DNA of 40,413 bases, from assembly GCA_015063895.1 (NCBI GenBank), contig SVTG01000005.1, forward strand, positions 71,974 through 112,386. The letters are read 5' to 3'. Position numbers and translations under genes: made by a program. Below are positions 33,978 to 40,413 of this stretch, one piece after another. The DNA comes from Oscillospiraceae bacterium. GTDB lineage: Bacteria; Bacillota; Clostridia; Oscillospirales; CAG-272. The notes beneath the pieces were generated by a model that searched no databases, was not told the origin of the DNA, and was given only the letters and a program-made list of their open reading frames with translations. Positions within the stretch are counted from its first letter, which is position 1; each line of letters opens with the position of its first letter.

Positions 33978-34463
33978 ATGGGTATTTTCTTTTGTGTGGT
34001 GGCGCTGGCCATCGGCGGCATTTTAAGCGGTATTTTTCACGCCTCGGTACCGATCATCATTGCGCTGGTCTACGTGGCGACCTTTATTGTATGGTCTGTT
34101 TCCGACGATCACCCGAAATTCAATGCATTCATCACCTTCGTGGTAGGACTTGTCAACGCGATCGTTTTTATCAGCACGGGCAAGGCGTGGATCTTTTTCC
34201 TGCTGCTCGCGTGGATCGGCTACGTCAAGACCCATCGCGTATGGGGTGAATACGCCTACTATGATTACGTGACCATTGACGAGAAGATCTACGCCTTCTT
34301 TGACGACAGCACCACGACTACGGTGCACGTCATTGCTTCCCTGCTTTCTATTGGCTTTTACTGCGTGCTGGGCTTTGCTGCCCTCTCCTCCCCCGGGCTC
34401 GCCTTCATACCCGTCGTGTGGCTTGCTTACCGCACCGTTCGCGTCTTTATGGCGGCAGAATAA
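33978..34463 (+). CDS. Small membrane protein of unknown function
   Basis: 161-residue protein with four to five hydrophobic segments (about residues 1-20, 25-42, 50-80, 105-130, 135-152) and short polar loops. A charged segment RVWGEYAYYDYVTIDEKIYAFFDDSTTTT lies between segments 3 and 4. No family recognised. AAAGGAG precedes ATG. Single gene with consensus promoter and a terminator shared with glnA. Confidence 0.7.
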   Translation: MGIFFCVVALAIGGILSGIFHASVPIIIALVYVATFIVWSVSDDHPKFNAFITFVVGLVNAIVFISTGKAWIFFLLLAWIGYVKTHRVWGEYAYYDYVTIDEKIYAFFDDSTTTTVHVIASLLSIGFYCVLGFAALSSPGLAFIPVVWLAYRTVRVFMAAE

Positions 34464-34474
34464 AAAAGCAACAC

Positions 34475-34506
34475 AAAAAGCCTCTCGCCGCAGCGAGAGG
34501 CTTTTT
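34475..34506. terminator. Bidirectional terminator
   Basis: Perfect 13-bp stem AAAAAGCCTCTCG (34475-34487) with 34494-34506, providing T-tracts on both strands between the small membrane protein gene and glnA. Confidence 0.9.
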
Positions 34507-34514
34507 GCTTATGA

Positions 34515-35939
34515 TCAAAGATTGTAGTAGCGGTCAAACTCTGCGGGGTGCGGGATCTTGGCAAGATCGGCACACTCGGCGCGCTTGAGCTTAATGATAT
34601 TCTTGAGAAGCTCCTCGGGGAACACACCGCCAACGGTGAGGTAATCGTGATCCTTTTCAAGGGCATCAAGTGCCTCGGGCAAGGAGGTGGGCAGGCCCTG
34701 CAGCTTGGCCTTTTCCTCTTCGGGCAGGTGATAGAGGTTGCAGTCGTAGGGACCCCAGCCGTTTTCGTGGGGATCGATCTTGTTCTTGATACCGTCAAGA
34801 CCTGCCATCAGGATAGCGGCATAGCAGAAGTAGGGGTTGCAGGTCGCATCGGGATTACGAAGCTCAAAGCGACGCTTATCGGGGCTCTTTGCATACGCGG
34901 GAATACGGATAACCGCAGAACGGTTGGAGGTTGCATAACCAACGGTTACGGGAGCCTCAAAGCCGGGCACCAGACGCTTGAAGGAGTTGGTGCTGGGATT
35001 GGTCAGCGCGCAAAGAGAGTGAATGTGCTTGAGAAGACCGCCCATGAAGTAATGTGCCTCACGGGAAAGGTGAGAATAGCCGTTATCATCGGAGAATACG
35101 GGCTGGCCATCCTTCATCAGGAGCATATGCACGTGCATACCGCTGCCTGCCTCGCCGTAAATGGGCTTGGGCATAAAGGTAGCACTCTTGCCGTATTTCA
35201 GGGCGGTGTTATGAATGATATACTTGATCATCATCGTAGCATCGGCCATGTGTACGACCTCGCCGAGCTGGGGCTCGATTTCAAACTGACCGGAAGCCGC
35301 AACCTCGGGGTGATGGTAGTTGATATCAATGCCCATCTCCTTCATCAGCATGCACATTTCGCTGCGGCACTCGTAGGAAATATCAAAGGGCTTGGCGATA
35401 TGATAGTTCTTCTGCTTGGGAACGATAACGCCCTTGCCCTCCACAGCGCTGTTCCAGTAGGACTGCTTTGCATCAACGGAGGCACCGATATAGTTGCCCT
35501 CGACGCCCCAGGTAACGTCGTCAAAGAGATAAAACTCAAACTCAGGCAGAATATACATGGCATCGGCCACGCCCTGTGCCTTCATGTACTCAACGGCAGC
35601 ACGTACGATATTACGGGGATACTGCGGCAGGGGGCGGTTTTCGGGCGAGTCAATGATCATGGCATTACCCGTCATCGAAAGCGTGGGGATCGAGCAGAAG
35701 GGATCGATCACAGCGGTATCGGGATCGGGGATAAACACCATGTCACTCTTTTCAACAACGGCATAGCCATAGTTGGAGGCGTCAAAGCCGATGCCGCTCT
35801 TCATCGTGTCCTCAGAAAAATTTTCAGCGGGAATAGTCACGTGGCGATACTGACCGTTGATATCAACCATTTTGAAATCAACCATTTTAATGTCGTGCTC
35901 TTTGATAAGGTCTAACACCTTTTGTACTTGCTTGTTCAT
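34515..35939 (-). CDS. glnA: Glutamine synthetase, type I
   Basis: 474-residue enzyme that makes glutamine from glutamate, ammonia and ATP; central nitrogen assimilation. Recognisable parts: DINGQYRHVTIPAENF at the N-terminus, the metal-binding LPEFEFYLFDD, EIEPQLGEVV, MPKPIYGEAGSGMHVHMLL (His and Gly loop), NPSTNSFKRLVPGFEAPV and RIPAYAKSPDKRRFELRNPDATCNPYF. The C-terminal NLYHLPEEEK aligns with the adenylylation loop of GSI-beta enzymes (NLYDLPPEE), so a Tyr is present at that site, but no GlnE is seen and control by it is unproven. ATG at 35939 has CGGAG upstream; a longer reading would add four codons from leader DNA. Confidence 0.95.
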   Translation of the reverse strand: MNKQVQKVLDLIKEHDIKMVDFKMVDINGQYRHVTIPAENFSEDTMKSGIGFDASNYGYAVVEKSDMVFIPDPDTAVIDPFCSIPTLSMTGNAMIIDSPENRPLPQYPRNIVRAAVEYMKAQGVADAMYILPEFEFYLFDDVTWGVEGNYIGASVDAKQSYWNSAVEGKGVIVPKQKNYHIAKPFDISYECRSEMCMLMKEMGIDINYHHPEVAASGQFEIEPQLGEVVHMADATMMIKYIIHNTALKYGKSATFMPKPIYGEAGSGMHVHMLLMKDGQPVFSDDNGYSHLSREAHYFMGGLLKHIHSLCALTNPSTNSFKRLVPGFEAPVTVGYATSNRSAVIRIPAYAKSPDKRRFELRNPDATCNPYFCYAAILMAGLDGIKNKIDPHENGWGPYDCNLYHLPEEEKAKLQGLPTSLPEALDALEKDHDYLTVGGVFPEELLKNIIKLKRAECADLAKIPHPAEFDRYYNL

Positions 35940-36015
35940 AAAAGTACTCCGTTTCAAAAAGATTAGGATTATTGTGCCGTCAAGGTCATCTCGCCCAAAC
36001 GGTATTCCACCTTAT

Positions 36016-36043
36016 ATTATACCACTTTTTTCCAACATTTCAA
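36016..36043 (-). promoter_or_regulatory. Promoter of glnA
   Basis: Minus-strand TTGAAA (36038-36043), 16-nt spacer, TATAAT (36016-36021); leader about 70 nt. Confidence 0.7.
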
Positions 36044-36083
36044 CATGAATTTTGAAAAAAATTTACGGGACAGACACTTTTTT

Positions 36084-36133
36084 TATCAAAAAGCCCCCTT
36101 TCCTGCCGTTTATGGCGGGAAAGGGGGCTTTTA
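36084..36133 (-). terminator. Terminator of the FGGY kinase gene
   Basis: Long stem AAAAGCCCCCTTTCC pairs with its complement near 36117-36132 and extends with GCC/GGC inside; minus-strand T-tract TTTTTGATAAAA follows. Confidence 0.88.
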
Positions 36134-36140
36134 TCACGAT

Positions 36141-37607
36141 TTAGTTTGTTTGAAATACGTGCTTCAAGGACTCGTACACGGTCTTGAACAGCGAATAGCC
36201 CTTTTCGTAGACCTTAACGTTTTCGGGCTTTGGCTGATAGGTGCGAATGATCTTCACTCTTGCTGCGGCCTCGTTATAGTCGCGGCAAACGCCAAGACCG
36301 ATCAAAGCGGCATACGCCGTACCGACAGCACCCGCGTGGCGCGTATCGGCAGGCACGTGGACCGTCACGTTCAACACGTCGGCAAGGATCTGCATCCACA
36401 GCGGACTGCAGGCACCGCCGCCAACGGCGTTGATCGATTTCGGGAACGGGGTGCCGGCCTTCACGTGCTTTTCTTCGATCCCCGTCTTTAACTGATAGCA
36501 AACGCCCTCCAGCACCGCACGCGTCATGTGACGGCGGTCGTGCTCGCCGCCAAGATTGATAAAGCAAGCTCTTGATTTATCGTCAAGACGGTCACCGTAA
36601 AACCACGGTGTTGCAAGCACACCCAGGCTGCCTGCGGGTATCTCTGCCACATCGTTATCCACAAAGGCATAGACATCGCCGCCCATAGCCTGCTTTTCAG
36701 CGGCGTAAAAACGGTTCACTGCCCAGTTAAAGGAAAGACCCGTTGCACGGCTGGAATAAAGCTTAATATCGCGCTCCTTATCAAGCGGCGCAATATACAG
36801 CACACCGTTCTCGTGCGGCTCGGTATAGCCGATCCAGCCCGAAGAACCGAAATAAGCGTGCACACCACCCACGTCGGACACACCCGAGCCGACCGTTACG
36901 GCACCGATATCGCTATTACCGCCAAATACGGGAGTACCTGCAACAAGCCCCAGCTGCTCCGCAGCCTCGGGCGTGACGTGCCCGACAAGATCGTGTGCTT
37001 CCACCAGCGGCGGGAACAGATCCTGCGGCACGCCGCAAAATTCAAGGATCTCACGGTAAAACGCATCGCTCTTGGGGTCAAACGAGCGCACCACGCAGTT
37101 ACCGACGTCCATGGCCGCCACACCCGTAGCGCGCCATTTAAGGTAAGAGCACGCATCAAGGATCATCGCGGTCTTTGCCATGATTTCAGGCTCGTGGCGC
37201 TTCATCCACCAAACACGCGGCCAATAATCCGAGGCGCCGAAGCCATCTGTATGAAAATGCTCGTTCAGCAGTGCGGCCTCTTCGCCCGCACGCGAATCCA
37301 TCCAGATCACACTGCGGTGCAGCACCTTGCCCTCCCCGCTCACGGGGATCACGCCCTTCCATTGTGTGCCAAAGGCCATGCCCACCACTGAGTGAGGGTC
37401 TGCACCCGTCATTTCAAGCACCTTTTTGGTGGCAGTACAGACGCCCCGCCAATAATCCTCGGGCTCTTGCTCTGCCCTGTCGGGTGCGGGAAGATAAAGC
37501 GGATATTCAACCGTAAAGGTTTTTTGCACAGCGCCCTCAAGCGACACAAGTGCAGCCTTTACACCGCTGGTACCAAGATCGTAGGAAAATACGTAACGCT
37601 GTTCCAT
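36141..37607 (-). CDS. Xylulokinase-like FGGY carbohydrate kinase
   Basis: 488-residue sugar kinase. The N-terminal phosphate-binding motif is YDLGTSGVKAALVSLEG; the catalytic Asp lies in FGGNSDIGAVTVGSG; the C-terminal FGGY-type segment is NAVGGGACSPLWMQILADVLNVTV with HAGAVGTAYAALIGLG. The pattern is that of xylulokinases and related pentulose kinases. The N-terminal AFGTQWKGVIPV replaces the usual SGQMHGxV of XylB, so the sugar substrate may not be xylulose. There is no isomerase, epimerase or sugar transporter nearby. ATG at 37607 has AGGAGG upstream. A consensus promoter directly precedes it, and a strong terminator follows. Confidence 0.85.
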   Translation of the reverse strand: MEQRYVFSYDLGTSGVKAALVSLEGAVQKTFTVEYPLYLPAPDRAEQEPEDYWRGVCTATKKVLEMTGADPHSVVGMAFGTQWKGVIPVSGEGKVLHRSVIWMDSRAGEEAALLNEHFHTDGFGASDYWPRVWWMKRHEPEIMAKTAMILDACSYLKWRATGVAAMDVGNCVVRSFDPKSDAFYREILEFCGVPQDLFPPLVEAHDLVGHVTPEAAEQLGLVAGTPVFGGNSDIGAVTVGSGVSDVGGVHAYFGSSGWIGYTEPHENGVLYIAPLDKERDIKLYSSRATGLSFNWAVNRFYAAEKQAMGGDVYAFVDNDVAEIPAGSLGVLATPWFYGDRLDDKSRACFINLGGEHDRRHMTRAVLEGVCYQLKTGIEEKHVKAGTPFPKSINAVGGGACSPLWMQILADVLNVTVHVPADTRHAGAVGTAYAALIGLGVCRDYNEAAARVKIIRTYQPKPENVKVYEKGYSLFKTVYESLKHVFQTN

Positions 37608-37639
37608 ACATATCCCTCCTGAACAGTTATATTAGTTTC

Positions 37640-37668
37640 ATTATACACGCGCCTCTTGCGTTTGTCAA
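37640..37668 (-). promoter_or_regulatory. Promoter of the FGGY kinase gene
   Basis: Consensus on the minus strand: TTGACA (37663-37668), 17-nt spacer, TATAAT (37640-37645). Confidence 0.9.
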
Positions 37669-37673
37669 GCAAA

Positions 37674-37701
37674 ATCGGCAGAGGGATATCCCTCTGCCGA
37701 T
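37674..37701 (-). terminator. Perfect 28-nt palindrome, terminator of hpt-azgA
   Basis: 14-nt arms ATCGGCAGAGGGAT, no loop, 22 nt past the azgA stop. The minus-strand product is followed by only TTTT before the kinase -35 box at 37668, while the plus side has TTTTTT. It could also serve as a protein site for the kinase promoter. Confidence 0.7.
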
Positions 37702-37722
37702 CGTTTTTTAATTTTATGATTA

Positions 37723-39168
37723 TCAGTGCGTCAGGAAGAACATAGCGGCGAAAAGCACAGCTACGACCCAGGTGCCGATCTTGATTTCCTTTACCTTGCC
37801 AAGGCAAGCCTTGATGATGATGTGAGAGATCAAACCAAAGGCAATACCGTAGGAAATGTTGTAGGTAAAGGGCATCATAACAATGGTAAGGAAGGAAGGA
37901 AGGGCGATAGCGGGATCAGTCCAATCAATATCCTTCACACAACCGATCATCAGAATACCAACGTAAATGAGAGCTGCCGCATAGGCACAAGCGGGGATCA
38001 GCGCTGCAACGGGCGACAGGAACAGTGCAATAGCAAACATTGCTGCCGTTACCATGGATGCAAGACCCGTACGGCCGCCTGCACCAACACCTGCAGAGGA
38101 CTCTACGTAGGTAGTAACGGTAGAGGTACCGCAAATAGCACCCGTAGCGGTAGCCACAGCATCAGCCAGCATAGCCTTATCCATGTTGGGAACCTCAAGC
38201 TCACCGTTGTCGTTCTTGATCAACAGATCACCGCCGCGGCAAGCACCGTACAGCGTGCCCATGGTATCAAACATATCTACCATGCAGAAAGCAAGTGCAG
38301 TGGTAATGAAGGCGATCACAAGGCCACCAACGGAGTGACCCTCACCTGCAAGATAAACATCAAAGTTGAAGCCCTCGGTAAACACCTTACCTACAGCCTG
38401 CGTGCCGAAGTCGCCAAAAGCCGTGAAGGGATTGAGCGTTTTGCCTGCCCAGAAGTTCTCGTAAAAGCCGGGAACGGTAAAGCCAAGTGCATAGTAAAGC
38501 ACACCCGCACCGAGAACGCCCCACAAAACAGCACCGCGCACGCCCTTTTTGGACATAACGGCAATCGCGATCACAGCAAAAACAGTGATCAGCAAGGGCA
38601 TTACACTGCCCCACGTAGCGTCACCCAGGAGGTTAAAGGTGTTCATCGTTACACCGGTAGAGGTGCTGGGAATAACAAGCTTGGAATTCTGCAGACCGAT
38701 AAACGCGATGAATAAGCCGATACCGGCGGGGATCGCAGCCTTGACAGCAGCAGGAACTGCCTCAAAGATCAAGCGGCGCAGACCGGTTACGGTCAATGCG
38801 ATAAAGAGCAGACCATCGATAAAACAGAAGACCAGGGCATTCGCATAGGTAAAACCAAGCCCTACGCAAACCGTGTAAACGAAGAATGCGTTAAGGCCCA
38901 TGCCCGATGCCTGTGCCAACGGCAGATTGGACAAAAGCCCGATCAAAACCGTGCCGATCACGGCGGAGAGTGCGGTGGCAATGTAGATCGCACCGAAGCT
39001 GACGCCCAGCACGTTGGTGCCGTCACCAAACGGATCGGCAAACATACCGGGGTTCACCATCAGGATGTAAGCCATTGCCATAAAGGTCGTAAGACCGGCA
39101 ATCAGCTCAACACGTACTGTGGTGCCCTTTTCTTCAAGCTTGAAGAACTTACTGAGAAACTTGTTCAT
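37723..39168 (-). CDS. NCS2 purine permease (AzgA/PbuG-like guanine/hypoxanthine)
   Basis: 481-residue membrane protein of the nucleobase-cation symporter 2 family, AzgA-like branch. It starts with KFFKLEEKGTTVRVELIAGLTTFMAMAYILMVNPGMF, a family hallmark, and includes DMFDTMGTLYGACRGGDLL and GTSTVTTYVESSAGVGAGGRTGLAS, the substrate-site motifs. About 12-13 helices fit. Family members import hypoxanthine, guanine or adenine with protons. Start ATG at 39168 lies one base after the hpt stop, and its ribosome site AAGGAAGG lies inside the end of hpt, so the two genes are coupled. Uptake of a base followed by Hpt phosphoribosylation is the likely joint role. Confidence 0.92.
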   Translation of the reverse strand: MNKFLSKFFKLEEKGTTVRVELIAGLTTFMAMAYILMVNPGMFADPFGDGTNVLGVSFGAIYIATALSAVIGTVLIGLLSNLPLAQASGMGLNAFFVYTVCVGLGFTYANALVFCFIDGLLFIALTVTGLRRLIFEAVPAAVKAAIPAGIGLFIAFIGLQNSKLVIPSTSTGVTMNTFNLLGDATWGSVMPLLITVFAVIAIAVMSKKGVRGAVLWGVLGAGVLYYALGFTVPGFYENFWAGKTLNPFTAFGDFGTQAVGKVFTEGFNFDVYLAGEGHSVGGLVIAFITTALAFCMVDMFDTMGTLYGACRGGDLLIKNDNGELEVPNMDKAMLADAVATATGAICGTSTVTTYVESSAGVGAGGRTGLASMVTAAMFAIALFLSPVAALIPACAYAAALIYVGILMIGCVKDIDWTDPAIALPSFLTIVMMPFTYNISYGIAFGLISHIIIKACLGKVKEIKIGTWVVAVLFAAMFFLTH

Positions 39169-39169
39169 G

Positions 39170-39733
39170 TCAATTTCCTTCCTTTTCGTTGTATTCTGCT
39201 ATATACGGCAGATTGCGGAAATACTCGCCGCAATCGAGCCCATAACCGATCACAAAGTGATCGGGAATGGTAAAGAGTGACAGATCGGCCTTGAAATCGA
39301 CCAAACGTCTTGAGGGCTTGTCAAGCAGCGTGACAACGCGCAAGGAGAGCGGATTGCGCCCCTTTAGAAGCTTGACAATATCGTTCAAGGTGCGGCCCGT
39401 GTCAATGATATCCTCTACGATCACCACGTGATAGCCGCTGATGTCACGGTCAAGATCCATCGTGATCTGCACGACACCCGAGGAGACCGTGCCCTCGTAA
39501 TAGCTTTTGGCGCACATAAAGCCGATCTCACACGGCGCGCTGACCGCACGGCACAGATCGGCCATAAAAACAAACGCACCCTTTAAAATGCTGACAAGCA
39601 AAATAGGGCGACCGTCGTAGATCTTGTCGATCTCCTTGCCCGCCTTATCAATAGCTGCGGCAATCTCCTCTTTGGTGATGAGAATACGCTTGATTCTGCT
39701 GTTATATTCCTCTTGAGAATAAATGGGCTTCAT
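39170..39733 (-). CDS. hpt: Hypoxanthine phosphoribosyltransferase
   Basis: 187-residue HPRT that makes IMP (and GMP) from the base and PRPP. The PRPP motif is VIVEDIIDTGRTL (about residues 104-116); PILLVSILKGAFVFMADL gives the dimer/flexible-loop region, SYYEGTVSSG the catalytic loop, and LLDKPSRRLVDFKADLSLFTIPDHFVIGYGLD the C-terminal base-binding strand. Length is normal. ATG at 39733 has AAAGGAT upstream. It is transcribed with the AzgA-like permease from a promoter about 35 nt upstream. Confidence 0.95.
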   Translation of the reverse strand: MKPIYSQEEYNSRIKRILITKEEIAAAIDKAGKEIDKIYDGRPILLVSILKGAFVFMADLCRAVSAPCEIGFMCAKSYYEGTVSSGVVQITMDLDRDISGYHVVIVEDIIDTGRTLNDIVKLLKGRNPLSLRVVTLLDKPSRRLVDFKADLSLFTIPDHFVIGYGLDCGEYFRNLPYIAEYNEKEGN

Positions 39734-39757
39734 AGATCTATCCTTTTTGAACTATTA

Positions 39758-39776
39758 TGATATGAGAATTATATCA
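39758..39776. promoter_or_regulatory. Inverted repeat over the hpt -10 box
   Basis: TGATAT (39758-39763) and ATATCA (39771-39776) separated by 7 nt flank the hpt -10 region. It could be an operator, but it is AT-rich and may be chance. Confidence 0.35.
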
Positions 39777-39796
39777 CAAATTCAGCTGTTTTTCAA
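39768..39796 (-). promoter_or_regulatory. Promoter of hpt-azgA
   Basis: Minus-strand TTGAAA (39791-39796), 17-nt spacer, TATAAT (39768-39773). The leader of about 28 nt excludes a purine riboswitch. Confidence 0.75.
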
Positions 39797-39885
39797 TCTT
39801 TTTTAACATGTTTTTCAAATAATTTTCAAAAATTTGTGTCAAAAATCGTTTTTTTTCCATTTAGCCGCGCCTGTATCGGGCCGTG

Positions 39886-39968
39886 AGCATCTTCCACAGG
39901 GTTTCTTCAAAGCCCCTCGGATCCGCCAACGCAAAAAAAAGAGCCGCCTTTGCGGCTCTTTGCGTTGG
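39886..39968. repeat. tmRNA-3'-flank module, copy A
   Basis: About 80 nt almost identical to 40124-40203: AGCATCTTCCACAGG, an 11-nt variable stretch, CCCCTCGGATCC (inverted copy of the tmRNA acceptor end), then CCAACGC and a GAGCCGC/GCGGCTC hairpin and GCGTTGG. It contains a terminator-like hairpin (39941-39958) with a T-tract on the minus strand. Confidence 0.75.
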
Positions 39969-40002
39969 GTGCGGCGCAATATTCAAGAACAAAGAGATTC
40001 TT

Positions 40003-40063
40003 CTCGGGGGAATCGAACCCCACAGGCTCGCGCGTCTTGTCGCGCGAGGCTGCTTGAAGATGC
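40003..40063 (-). pseudogene. tRNA/tmRNA T-arm-like relic
   Basis: Minus strand: GCATCTTC, a hairpin CTCGCGCG/CGCGCGAG (40027-40034 with 40041-40048), then GGGGTTCGATTCCCC (40007-40021), which matches a T-arm. No CCA, D-arm or anticodon arm is present, so it is at most the 3' half of a tRNA or tmRNA. Could also be part of a larger structured RNA with copy A. Confidence 0.45.
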
Positions 40064-40123
40064 ATTTCTATTTAGTTGACTTTTTCATAATAATTTACAT
40101 AATGCGTTTATGTATACGGATTT

Positions 40124-40203
40124 AGCATCTTCCACAGGACTTCTCGCGCCCCTCAGATCCGCCAACGCAAAAAAAGAGCCGCGTTTGCGGCTCTTTGCGT
40201 TGG
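40124..40203. repeat. tmRNA-3'-flank module, copy B
   Basis: Copy of 39886-39968 abutting tmRNA: AGCATCTTCCACAGG, CCCCTCAGATCC, CCAACGC, GAGCCGC-gttt-GCGGCTC, GCGTTGG. The last three bases (TGG, 40201-40203) are the complement of the tmRNA CCA end, so this end pairs with CCAACGC at 40162-40168. Confidence 0.75.
40162..40200 (-). terminator. Terminator of tmRNA
   Basis: GAGCCGC (40076 offset within copy B, 40176-40182) pairs with GCGGCTC (40187-40193); on the minus strand TTTTTTT follows. It begins 8 nt after the tmRNA CCA end. Confidence 0.85.
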
Positions 40204-40413
40204 TGGATCCGAGGGGAATCGAACCCCTGTCCGAAAACTCATTCACAGGACTTTCTTCGTGGGTAGTCTGTGGTTTAAAATTCCCTTTGTGCGTCGGTCA
40301 CAGACAATCTACGCCCGCGGGTAGCCCTTTTTTGCATGATCGGTACAAGTGCGAACTCCCGATGCATGTTCACCACTCAATGACGCTCAGCCCGTGGTCG
40401 TGGTCCTCCTCGG
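40201..40413 (-). ncRNA. ssrA: tmRNA (ssrA), 3' portion
   Basis: The minus strand ends with GTTTTCGGACAGGGGTTCGATTCCCCTCGGATCCACCA-type sequence: T-arm, acceptor strand GGATCC and encoded CCA, preceded by the TTTCGGAC stretch found before the T-arm of tmRNAs. Upstream, pairs GTCTGTG/CACAGAC and GCATCGG/CCGAT..ATGC fit the pseudoknot domain. The 5' tRNA half and the tag reading frame are beyond the right edge, so the tag peptide cannot be given. tmRNA with SmpB rescues stalled ribosomes. Confidence 0.85.

Noticed and set aside
34548..35915. 455-codon plus-strand open frame opposite glnA
   Set aside because: Antisense shadow of glutamine synthetase; no ribosome site or family resemblance.
39834..40125. 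Small plus-strand open frames near the tmRNA
   Set aside because: They run through terminator hairpins and the T-arm relic, with no ribosome site.

Overview
The window looks like chromosome of a low-to-mid GC member of the Bacillota, probably class Clostridia. Evidence from the sequence: many TTGACA-17-TATAAT promoters, strong AGGAGG ribosome sites, several lipobox lipoproteins but no outer-membrane genes, and Gram-positive style modules (SdpR/SdpI, YtrA-type GntR with ABC transporter, AzgA-type purine permease, Xpt). The genus cannot be given from the sequence alone. Most genes are housekeeping or ordinary accessory genes. No phage, IS transposase or CRISPR array was seen.

Layout. 1-300: 5' end of miaB (minus). 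449-7778: minus-strand cluster uvrB-uvrA-THUMP methyltransferase-MATE transporter. 7919-8515: histidine phosphatase (plus). 8559-9944: two membrane-protein genes (minus). 10064-13281: tyrosine recombinase, HAD hydrolase and a glycerol-kinase-like FGGY kinase packed head to tail. 13324-14370: lipoprotein (minus). 14622-17633: SdpR-like repressor, SdpI-like membrane protein, ABC ATPase and permease behind a promoter with a palindromic operator. 17802-18566: YwaF-like membrane protein. 18704-19510: AT-rich S51 peptidase. 19872-22214: TIM-barrel/metallo-beta-lactamase fusion and PHP phosphoesterase. 22463-22538: tRNA-Ala(GGC). 22712-24539: two lipoproteins. 24584-26712: guaB-xpt. 26963-27736: histidinol-phosphatase-like PHP protein. 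28101-28979: EamA transporter. 29112-30710: beta-CASP RNase-like protein. 30838-33731: YtrA-type regulator, ABC ATPase, permease and lipoprotein. 33978-34463: small membrane protein. 34515-35939: glutamine synthetase. 36141-37607: xylulokinase-like kinase. 37723-39733: hpt-azgA purine salvage. 40201-end: 3' part of tmRNA (minus).

How genes work together. guaB/xpt and hpt/azgA cover guanine-nucleotide synthesis and purine-base uptake and salvage; neither leader has room for a purine riboswitch. uvrB/uvrA form the nucleotide-excision damage sensor. Two ABC modules are each headed by a small repressor whose perfect palindrome sits at the promoter.

Most unusual content. Three intergenic regions (about 19641-19720, 22331-22416, 27751-28086) hold arrays of short, sequence-variable hairpins separated by a conserved 9-10 nt spacer. 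The largest uses AGTGAAGTT in direct and then inverted orientation, ends in a perfect 28-nt palindrome, and sits inside a split terminator-like inverted repeat. The tmRNA 3' end is flanked by two about 80-bp modules carrying inverted copies of its acceptor sequence plus a terminator, with a tRNA-like T-arm relic between them.
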